Assembly (NCBI GenBank): GCA_050872805.1
Contig: JBNMHN010000019.1
Coordinates: 1-17,406 of the forward strand
From: CAKVOD01 sp050872805
GTDB lineage: Bacteria; Bacillota; Clostridia; Christensenellales; UBA1242
Length of the DNA: 17,406 nucleotides
Reading direction: 5' to 3'
Part shown: positions 9,001 to 13,508 of the stretch, in pieces
Numbering within the stretch: the stretch's first letter is position 1
How the letters are laid out: each line of letters opens with the position of its first letter
The notes under the pieces: model-generated
Database searches by the model: none
Told to the model about the DNA's origin: nothing
The model's input: the letters and a program-made list of their open reading frames with translations, nothing else
Made by a program: the position numbers and the translations under genes

Positions 9001-10646
9001 ATAACGACAGCAAGTCGACTATCACTCTAAGCAAAAACTACAACATTTACCTTGAGGGGCAATACACCTTGAAAATGGTAAACACGCTTGGAAATTCTGT
9101 CGAATACTCATTCGCAATTTCGCAAAACTCGGCAATTTTGTATGACGTTTACGCAAACGGCGCAAAAATTGACGCGGCTGCGCGCTCAGTTTTGTTCCAA
9201 CTCGACGGCGTATTTAATGACGAGGCGTTTGACATCAACGACCACATAAAGGTTTACACGAGCATTTACGCTTTAACAGTTGTTGCGAACGAAAAGAAAG
9301 ATTTGCAAGCAAAACTAATTTATTCTTACACCTCAAACGGTGTTTACAAACTTGACATCTATAGAATTTACGGAACTAGCACGCTTTACTACAGCGAATA
9401 CATTGCGCTACTTCAACTTGACAGGTCGATTTTGAAGATTAACAATTTCTTCCTTGGCGAGTCGGCGGATGTTATGAGCGACGCGGCAGGCGTTTCAAGC
9501 ACATTCTATAGTGAAAAGGTTTACGCGATGTGGCAAAAGTCGTTCACGCTCAATGTTGCGGGCTTTGGTGACCTAACACTTGACGACTTTATCAAAGTTC
9601 GTGTTTACTACAACAGTGTGTATGTAGACGAATTTGCTGCAAACACTTTGACGTTCAGCGATTCGGGTGAATACCGCTTGCACTTTATCGACATTGCGGG
9701 CAACGCATATTCGTTCGCGCGCGGACAGGTTGAGTCGGCGTACTACACGATTGACCTACTGAACAGTGTTTCGTTCAAGGTCAATGACGGCGAACCTATT
9801 GACCACGCCATTTATAATAGCAAGGTCACGCTGCAGCCGACAAATACGGCGCGCTATGACAAGGGGACATTTACAATGACGGTCGTTTATAAGGGCGTCA
9901 CCTACCCTGCGCGCAACTTTTATCAAAAGCCTGCGTATGTGTTCAGTGGATACGGCGACTACACAATCACAATGTCGGCGAAGATTAAGGGCGCGGACGT
10001 CAAGAGCGTGTACAACTTCAAAATCTTCTCGGCAAATGAGGCAAACCGCTTGTTTGTGTTCAGCCAACTGGACGGATTTGAAGTTGTATCCGTTGTGAAA
10101 TCGGGCGTTGACATTACGGAAGAACTCAAGGCCGAGCAAAACACGACGAAACTAATGGCGTTTGAGTTCAATAGCGAAAACGGACAGGTTGGCGTTTATG
10201 AAGTGAACGTCAAGGTCACAAACAGTGGACTCAAGCCAACGCAAAGTTTTGCGTTCAAGTTCTGGATAAACGACGCAGACTTGAACTTGATGCCAAGTAT
10301 TCCGTTTGGAACAAGCACGACAAGCAGAATTAGAATCAAACTCAACAAATATGCTATTCATCAGGAACTCGGAAATGTGGTGCTGAAAATCACGGGTATG
10401 GACGACATTTTGATTAACGACGAAACCGCACAACGCAATGAGGTTTCGACAATCATTTTGTCAAAGAACATCACCTACACGATTCAGGCTTATAGCGAGA
10501 GCGGCACACTGCTGCAATCCTATGTTATCACGAAAAACGAACCGCTCAACACTGTTGCAATTATTGTTATTATTATATCAGTAATTGTAGTTGTTGGCGC
10601 GATCGTCCTCTTCATCGCATTCCGCACCCGTATGAAAGTGCGATAA
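3072..10646 (+). CDS. Giant secreted surface protein (2,524 aa) of repeated Ig-like modules with C-terminal membrane anchor
   Basis: The N-terminus MVRYQRLKYMIAGLCALALA and following residues form a Sec signal peptide or anchor. The C-terminus has one membrane segment (about 2494-2514: VAIIVIIISVIVVVGAIVLF) and a short basic tail RTRMKVR. There is no LPXTG motif, so the protein is probably held by the membrane. In between are about 16 degenerate modules of the type G-x-Y-x-(hydrophobic alternation)...Y-x-F-x-I-D. Examples start near residues 177, 343, 502, 607, 743, 1042, 1213, 1397, 1601, 1801, 1898, 1995, 2090, 2198, 2294 and 2374. Several end in the linker pattern of bacterial Ig-like domains, for instance VVLDRTAP (~1429), YTFSIDTIMP (~1921) and FIIANTAP (~532). 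Two modules carry D-x-A-G-N turns. I see no catalytic motif. The likely role is adhesion or a stalk at the cell surface; the family is not recognised. GGAGG precedes the ATG. Confidence 0.93.
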   Translation: MVRYQRLKYMIAGLCALALALFALASFVRPTQQKITTTNAANDLLVTVSLVETSVDYKGGEYCVKVGDTPIEQYDVNDNDTIVLNNTAAYNLAVNNKSFDGGVKTQAVRFAMGTSDSEKSGSKAQFKHLQVSATLNGQGINTQQVGTDYTFEQFIFGLPSEFYTSDAGTVSTPILESSGQYVFSYTYRTVDTSTGVSTEGTGTFRLNVLTAPYLSETNGENAWDYQNTFKFVEDADPSIANAESATREDANLYFNYNNHTYDGTAATLKMPIVKYDASKFNLSYTRKVYNSLETVTSQMAVSVENNVTKAVVTFTSTLNGVSETFDYQIADLDNAPFVELSFEDIGEYEISMSPMTRANKTTFLRVSNRNPTLLGAQDITRKLTVFGYQLKYADNATNSSELRNADLNLYADITTLNYNLMASTLTNNVQALKFFTDESGKIVIPSTNQAPLWLDYIGTLSQDVQSKYIYYAKTSILDFSALGTVAPTKTGEYKKGEYFMDAGLYLLEINYKLPSISYSNQIFKQYFAFIIANTAPTAEIIALGDNSTVYNDGYTNQDVAVNWDDTNPFNARVTASYSRYNFQNQLVEENVSINKYGSANQTILKNSGKYYVKLSYGRLGTSFTSWEFTIDKIGISGLKINFDELLQITPIDALTTNVVNTAFTLSWDAKASGAQITLEHQKMLLVKDDSYKVNDLSNLVFIREDSNGNKIYALKNGYKTSSISSSVKYENVTQFEVAQFALHLFKLYDEAGNELYYSILLDNTSASYIFSPKIDNDYNIIDSTTTAIWGSSKAITFDAPHTGESTLFDYFTENKLLNSLCDTTNGILNVPFESITVRDAKIDSELNLSSHPQSSPAMQVVIDKTANTISAYASNIDVSSGTLVVKNNAKAIVSPISSIDYDEYFFKVEVLDKSTVASGLRTSGLSMTKLEVNLDASQVLAFTDDGASKNIRLYNGSASNRDKLFINYFEERNLFKVESLKLEFYPFAMDKSLDTYPYTSSPSLEFDLLESATLDANAGKMRTDYFNVVYNSALNKEVTQAGKYVVTRVYEFNSALFTSEDDARRTKTYTFYIDRNDIVQNITVDYPIKDENGKDVFTRTVGEYIKLTLGQKDLQYAEFNKLLLSAEGNNVILTTDIFPINTVVPENKYSVLDSADDRTYTKINSFGNQLEIFYKRATDDDSKFVSIVKVSAYDTKSIAKQLLLVNPEKLQRAGIYKFVFNDFTGYSTFVNGFLYENINPNTFTFRIEVSKEAPSGKYYRTPNSDGSENEIVRTTTGASSSEVASSSDDELKFVFEDAVDIYKANINHTDVLVSRRTKGMTRFETAATVTFNDATYDTNGKVIYPSSTSITSLADVIGIREVKKDANGVEVKDANGNSIYKYTIILPTRNKSGSYYEGEYRVTIHYYGQESYYADVVTGVSYYKSEIDVVLDRTAPNFNILRLLAADKYLPETSADPNVISKENIAQYVKNQLNTESQADLKERVRQFLRNYAFALPSDFVFYQATNDGYPIGYYDDYTYYEHDTSAMYVRKYNKYSKTDPLADQSYIKSDPEFGSTTGVLSFDIGREEYIRDGHKKPTETNLPFYETVKSIGGTADYGNEGYYEIIELDQAGNQRIYTVYLKRTETQVEFNNGTNSVFADASNESLSLGYDYKIANIVALDCFTRISLYDQTSRNSLLSTYDVTPNANVDDIISAINARICSSTGYENSGARYTLEFLNRFGDNLSVSVQRPGKELDYTIEEANLTFKITLPKSTSSTWITKFIVKQYDERTGGLIELTSDLNGAISDTLFDGVSYTFNRGEYYFYLIDNFGRGQNQPIHYIFNIVDSKDLTFTGTEINSTTANDVYFTYQTKLYTAKIYVDGELVINLDEYDYITSNYNQAYFTEQFTFKAQPMKKTEYKIILSYNTSGVVVDTQDIVYTFSIDTIMPTFELTDSNGNNMNYLLTNVGSSTSKEINVNWSDPTNFPVTVTLERVYNDSKSTITLSKNYNIYLEGQYTLKMVNTLGNSVEYSFAISQNSAILYDVYANGAKIDAAARSVLFQLDGVFNDEAFDINDHIKVYTSIYALTVVANEKKDLQAKLIYSYTSNGVYKLDIYRIYGTSTLYYSEYIALLQLDRSILKINNFFLGESADVMSDAAGVSSTFYSEKVYAMWQKSFTLNVAGFGDLTLDDFIKVRVYYNSVYVDEFAANTLTFSDSGEYRLHFIDIAGNAYSFARGQVESAYYTIDLLNSVSFKVNDGEPIDHAIYNSKVTLQPTNTARYDKGTFTMTVVYKGVTYPARNFYQKPAYVFSGYGDYTITMSAKIKGADVKSVYNFKIFSANEANRLFVFSQLDGFEVVSVVKSGVDITEELKAEQNTTKLMAFEFNSENGQVGVYEVNVKVTNSGLKPTQSFAFKFWINDADLNLMPSIPFGTSTTSRIRIKLNKYAIHQELGNVVLKITGMDDILINDETAQRNEVSTIILSKNITYTIQAYSESGTLLQSYVITKNEPLNTVAIIVIIISVIVVVGAIVLFIAFRTRMKVR

Positions 10647-10685
10647 TTTGTGCGATAGCGCGTTGAGTACATCCCATAATCTAAT

Positions 10686-10714
10686 AAGGACGGCGCACTG
10701 CCGTCCTTTCTATT
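10686..10714 (+). terminator. Intrinsic terminator of the giant gene
   Basis: AAGGACGGC, loop GCACT, GCCGTCCTT, then TTCTATTTT. It is a 9-bp GC-rich stem placed 40 bases after the stop codon. Confidence 0.85.
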
Positions 10715-10746
10715 TTGCCTTAATCACGATTTTATAGCGCACGGCG

Positions 10747-10782
10747 GGTGGCGTCCGCCACCAGCAGCGGGGCTTTCCCCGC
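10747..10782. repeat. Two adjacent GC-rich hairpins
   Basis: GGTGGC-GTCC-GCCACC (10747-10762) and GCGGGG-CTTT-CCCCGC (10767-10782) lie 4 bases apart. The second is followed by another CACC, so GGTGG could alternatively pair around the whole unit. There is no T-tract on either side. Confidence 0.75.
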
Positions 10783-10855
10783 CACCGAGAATTAAGTTTT
10801 ATAGATAGCATATTTGTGCGCCGTCCTTAAATGTGGTTTGCTTGTAGGGACAGTA

Positions 10856-10880
10856 CCTGCAGCCGCGGGGCTATCCCCGC
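10856..10880. repeat. CCTGCAGCC plus CTAT-loop hairpin, unit 1
   Basis: CCTGCAGCC is followed by GCGGGG-CTAT-CCCCGC. The same lead sequence and loop recur in unit 2 at 10941-10963 with a different stem. Confidence 0.7.
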
Positions 10881-10913
10881 AAAAAAGGTACATAGTCAAT
10901 TAACTATGTACCT
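10881..10913 (-). terminator. Terminator-like hairpin facing the minus strand
   Basis: AGGTACATAGT (10886-10896) and ACTATGTACCT (10903-10913) form a perfect 11-bp stem with a 6-base loop. Read on the minus strand the stem runs into TTTTTT (10886-10881). On the plus strand no T-run follows. No minus-strand gene feeding it is visible within the next 500 bp. Confidence 0.6.
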
Positions 10914-10940
10914 AATTTCATATAAAGCCACCCAAACAAA

Positions 10941-10963
10941 CCTGCAGCCGTGCGCTATCGCAC
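10941..10963. repeat. CCTGCAGCC plus CTAT-loop hairpin, unit 2
   Basis: CCTGCAGCC is followed by GTGCG-CTAT-CGCAC. The hairpin is followed by TGAGCACAT. A related block at 10650 (GTGCGATAGCGC) is followed by TGAGTACAT. Confidence 0.7.
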
Positions 10964-10967
10964 CCTG

Positions 10968-10980
10968 AGCACATTTTGGG
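10968..10980 (+). repeat. Short direct repeat left of the DUF11-like fragment
   Basis: AGCACATTTTGGG here matches AGCGCATTTTGGG at 11290-11302 with one mismatch. The pair brackets the fragment at 11019-11261. Confidence 0.5.
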
Positions 10981-11018
10981 GGAGTAATTAATACAATGAT
11001 AAAAGGAGAAAATACATT

Positions 11019-11261
11019 ATGTCAATTATAAATCGTTCCACATTAGAGTCGACGTACACAACGCCTGACAAACAAGAGGTAACCGTTAAGACAAACAGCA
11101 ATCCTGCTATCATTGAAAATATGACTGAGAGTTTTGAAAAAGAAAAGTTTTCGCAGAAAGACTTCGCACGCGCGGGCGAGGAATTGATTCAGGAAATCGA
11201 ACTCAATAACAACTCCGAGTTTCTTGTCACCGACCTGCACATCAAAGACACGATGAGTTGA
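11019..11261 (+). pseudogene. DUF11-type surface protein fragment (80 aa; N-terminus and half of one domain)
   Basis: The ORF has a good ribosome site (AAAAGGAG) and starts MSIINRSTLESTYTTPDKQE. This resembles the N-terminus of clostridial repeat surface proteins that begin with a short beta segment and then DUF11 domains. Residues about 50-80 (FARAGEELIQEIELNNNSEF, then LVTDLHIKDTMS) match the first half of a DUF11 domain, whose usual pattern is G-x-x-(L/V)-x-x-x-(I/L)-x-(L/V)-x-N-N-(S/G)...(V/L)-x-(I/V)-x-D-T. The protein stops right after DTMS, where a full-length homologue would continue for hundreds of residues. The sequence after the TGA is AT-rich, and I see no further domain in any frame. 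It could be a degraded gene or a small protein that kept only this part. Resemblance is from memory of the family. Confidence 0.6.
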
Positions 11262-11289
11262 TTATTTAATAAACAATATTTTATTACTC

Positions 11290-11302
11290 AGCGCATTTTG
11301 GG
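11290..11302 (+). repeat. Short direct repeat right of the DUF11-like fragment
   Basis: AGCGCATTTTGGG, partner of 10968-10980 with one mismatch. The remaining sequence from here to 11447 is AT-rich without any recognisable feature. Confidence 0.5.
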
Positions 11303-11455
11303 CAACAAATTATAATCAATTCGCAAATGAATTTAAATAAAAAAATGAAAAAAAATTTATACTCAATTATAAATGAAAAAAATTATATATGTTAAAATCT
11401 TATTTAAATTAAATTTTGTTTTCTAAATGAAAACAAAGCAAAAGCACAAAAAAAA

Positions 11456-11491
11456 ACTGCAAAAATACAAACTTTTTGCAGTCTTTTTTTT
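11456..11491. terminator. Bidirectional intrinsic terminator
   Basis: ACTGCAAAAA (11456-11465) pairs perfectly with TTTTTGCAGT (11473-11482). It is preceded by a run of nine A and followed by C and eight T, so it works in both directions. It ends the amidase-like gene on the minus strand and could stop transcripts from 11019 on the plus strand. Confidence 0.9.
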
Positions 11492-11508
11492 GTATCGTGA
11501 TTTTCACA

Positions 11509-12585
11509 TCAATTATATGGATACGGGCGTCCGCCCCCGATAGGAATAAGTTTGTTCCACGTATTGCGCCCAACAATGCCGTCGACGACAAGCCCGTTCT
11601 CTTGCTGGAACTCGCGGACGGCGCGTTCGGTTTGCGCGCCGAAAATGTTGTCGATTGTGCCGACAGGGTAAAGTTTTGCCGTCAGTTTACGTTGCAAATA
11701 GCGGACGTACGAGCCCGTGCTCCCGCGGCGCAAGGTGACCGAACTTGGGTCAAGCACCAGCAAGCGGCGCCACGTATTTTGCCCAACGATTCCGTCGACA
11801 GTCAAGCCGTTTTGCGCTTGGAACGCTTGCACAGCGCGCAGTGTGTTTTGCCCAAACACACCGTCGGGCGTACCGGGGTTGAACCCATTTTGAATCAAAT
11901 AATACTGCATACACTGCACCGCCCTGCCGCGGTTGCCGACGCGAATTGTCGGCAGCCCTTGCGTGGTCGTCAGCCCACCAATATACGGGACATCCAAGAA
12001 GTCGCACACGCCTTGGCACGCCTCGTTGCCGACTTCCTTTTGAAAATCGGGGTCAAGCATAAGTTTTGCTTCCGCAAAATTTGTCATAAAGCCCGTTTCA
12101 ATAAGAGTTGCTGGACAGCGAACACCCGTCAGCATCCCGACATCAAGCGGTTTGACGCCACGCCCATTTTGCCCCGTGCCTTGCAGCAGTCGTTGATAAA
12201 CATCGTTTGCAAGGTGTTGGCTTCGCGCTGCCAAACTGTTGTTTGGCGAATAGTATACTTCAATTCCGTTTGCGTCACTGAACACAAGTTCGTTGCCAGC
12301 GGCGTTGTACGCAAATGTCACAAGCGCGGCAAGGCGCTGCGCGTTGACGCGCGCAATTCGCGTGTTAATGGATGTATCCGTTCTTTCGGGTTTTACGTCA
12401 AAAATATTAAACCCCGTTCTCAAGCACGCAATCAAAAAGTTGTTTTTTGCGGCATAATTAAATTCATTTTCATAAATGCTGCGGTTTATGTACGGCATAA
12501 CAGGTGTGCGTTTGCCGATTGTTGGCGGATTAATTCCGTGTTCGTCATTGCCACCGATTATGTAGTTTCCAGCGTTGTTTGCCAT
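11509..12585 (-). CDS. Amidase_3-like N-acetylmuramoyl-L-alanine amidase with two peptidoglycan-binding domains
   Basis: This is a 358-residue protein. Residues about 8-200 follow the amidase_3 layout of zinc-dependent cell-wall amidases, which cut the bond between MurNAc and the stem peptide. H16 (in NDEHG) fits the first zinc ligand. E39, followed by N43, fits the E-x3-N ligand motif. E163 in TLIETGFMTN fits the catalytic glutamate. The third ligand, normally His in S-x-H-A-N, is missing: the segment reads VTFAYNAAG (89-97), with Ala/Tyr in its place. Residues 211-276 and 282-350 are two PG_binding_1 domains (each with DGxxGxxT...AVxxFQxxNGLxVDGIVGxNTW). There is no signal peptide, so export is unclear. 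The ATG at 12585 has AAAGGAGA upstream; an earlier ATG at 12699 has no ribosome site and crosses a terminator. Confidence 0.88.
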   Translation of the reverse strand: MANNAGNYIIGGNDEHGINPPTIGKRTPVMPYINRSIYENEFNYAAKNNFLIACLRTGFNIFDVKPERTDTSINTRIARVNAQRLAALVTFAYNAAGNELVFSDANGIEVYYSPNNSLAARSQHLANDVYQRLLQGTGQNGRGVKPLDVGMLTGVRCPATLIETGFMTNFAEAKLMLDPDFQKEVGNEACQGVCDFLDVPYIGGLTTTQGLPTIRVGNRGRAVQCMQYYLIQNGFNPGTPDGVFGQNTLRAVQAFQAQNGLTVDGIVGQNTWRRLLVLDPSSVTLRRGSTGSYVRYLQRKLTAKLYPVGTIDNIFGAQTERAVREFQQENGLVVDGIVGRNTWNKLIPIGGGRPYPYN

Positions 12586-12657
12586 AGTTGTTTTCTCCTT
12601 TGCAAAATATTCTATGCGCAAAACTTCGCCCCTGTGCACTTTGTTTTTACCTTCTAA

Positions 12658-12684
12658 AATAAAAAGGCATAATAATTTATGCCT
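12658..12684 (-). terminator. Intrinsic terminator of the cysteine-rich gene
   Basis: Read on the minus strand: AGGCATAA, loop ATTA, TTATGCCT, then TTTTA. It lies between the cysteine-rich gene and the amidase-like gene, so the two are separate units. Confidence 0.75.
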
Positions 12685-12780
12685 AATATTTTTTAACAAT
12701 AATTAACTTTAAACAATAGAAGAACTATCAAAATGCAACATATGACTTTTCGCCAACGACATTAATAGCAATTTACCATT

Positions 12781-13248
12781 TTATCGCGTGGCAACATCCT
12801 TGTTTGTTGTTTTTGTCGAAGTTGACTTTGTTACTTGTTTTTTCTTTTTGTCCGTTGCCACCTTTCTTTGTGAACTTTCTTTGTCTACGCCACAACACTT
12901 GCCACCACAAGACTTACCGCCGACTTTGCAACACTTGCTGTCGCAAAGATAAGTGCCGCAAACGGGGTTCTTTTCGCCCGTCAAAACAATTATTCCGTTT
13001 GCAACACATTTGCCCGCGCGATTAAACATACACGGCGCATCGCATTCAATGTTCGCCTTTTTGATATGCCTAAAATTTTCATACTTTGGCGTCTTTTGAA
13101 ACATAGTTTTCGTGATGTCGTGAACCTCTTTCTCCGCATCTTCCTCATACGTGTCGCAAACCGTGCTACCCGCCACACAAACCCCCTTTGCCATACACAC
13201 GCACTTATTATTGTACTTGCAATTTAGTTTCCTACAATTTATATCCAT
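12781..13248 (-). CDS. Cysteine-rich protein with two DUF1540-like motifs and a basic tail
   Basis: This 155-residue protein has 16 cysteines and no signal peptide. The first motif (C5-x4-C10-x5-C16-x-C18...C24...C31-x-T-Y) and the second (C69-x3-C73-x7-C81-x15-C97-x-T-Y) share spacing and residues: N before the third Cys, A-x-G-V/I, and a closing C-x-T-Y. This indicates an internal duplication of a DUF1540-like unit, a small motif common in Clostridia and presumed to bind metal. A third cluster follows (C102, C106, C107, C114, C118, C119, with GGK spacers). The end is a basic K/T/S tail (KKKKQVTKSTSTKTTNKD). A role in metal binding or in the spore is possible but unproven. The ATG is preceded by GGGGAGAGG. 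Confidence 0.8.
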   Translation of the reverse strand: MDINCRKLNCKYNNKCVCMAKGVCVAGSTVCDTYEEDAEKEVHDITKTMFQKTPKYENFRHIKKANIECDAPCMFNRAGKCVANGIIVLTGEKNPVCGTYLCDSKCCKVGGKSCGGKCCGVDKESSQRKVATDKKKKQVTKSTSTKTTNKDVATR

Positions 13249-13350
13249 ATTAACCTCTCCCCTTATTATTGCTCATTTCCCCACAAATTAAACATTATGG
13301 TTTTAAATTCTAATACTTTAGAAAAAATGAGTTTCTTAATTTAAAGTAAA

Positions 13351-13370
13351 CAATATAGTAATCTATATTG
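13351..13370. other. Perfect AT-rich hairpin in the intergenic region
   Basis: CAATATAG-TAAT-CTATATTG forms an 8-bp stem with a 4-base loop. It lies upstream of the cysteine-rich gene, about 100 bases from its start. It may be a regulatory palindrome; nothing else is recognisable from 13260 to 13430. Confidence 0.4.
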
Positions 13371-13432
13371 CATTTATTACGCCACTAAACTAAGTTGCAA
13401 ATGCTTTCTATAAATTGGAATTAAAACAATAT

Positions 13433-13468
13433 AAAAATGACTTTATCAAAAGTGATAAAGTCATTTTT
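13433..13468 (-). terminator. Intrinsic terminator of the lipoprotein gene (bidirectional shape)
   Basis: The two 15-base arms are AAAAATGACTTTATC and GATAAAGTCATTTTT, with a 6-base loop. It is placed 40 bases after the stop codon of the minus-strand lipoprotein gene. Confidence 0.85.
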
Positions 13469-13508
13469 CGTTTGGTTAGGCAATCAATGCGTGCCTAATG
13501 TTTTATAA

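Larger units (their letters stand above)
10650..10963. repeat. Hairpin- and repeat-dense intergenic region
   Basis: No gene was found from 10647 to 11018. Instead there are: a 12-bp inverted repeat, GTGCGATAGCGC (10650-10661) against GCGCTATCGCAC (10952-10963); a 14-bp inverted repeat, TAAGGACGGCGCAC (10685-10698) against its complement (10816-10829); and hairpins at 10747-10762, 10767-10782, 10865-10880, 10886-10913 and 10950-10963. CCTGCAGCCG occurs twice (10856-10865, 10941-10950), each time directly before a hairpin with loop CTAT. The G+C content of these parts is clearly above that of the flanks. Only the first hairpin (10686) is explained as a terminator of the giant gene. Confidence 0.8.

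Noticed and set aside
9756..10139. A 127-codon open frame on the minus strand inside the giant gene
   Set aside because: It lies fully inside a convincing coding frame and has no ribosome site or family resemblance.
11476..12657. A 393-codon open frame on the plus strand opposite the amidase-like gene
   Set aside because: It is a mirror of the amidase coding strand, has no ribosome site, a composition unlike the other proteins (rich in R, C, H, V) and no recognisable domain.
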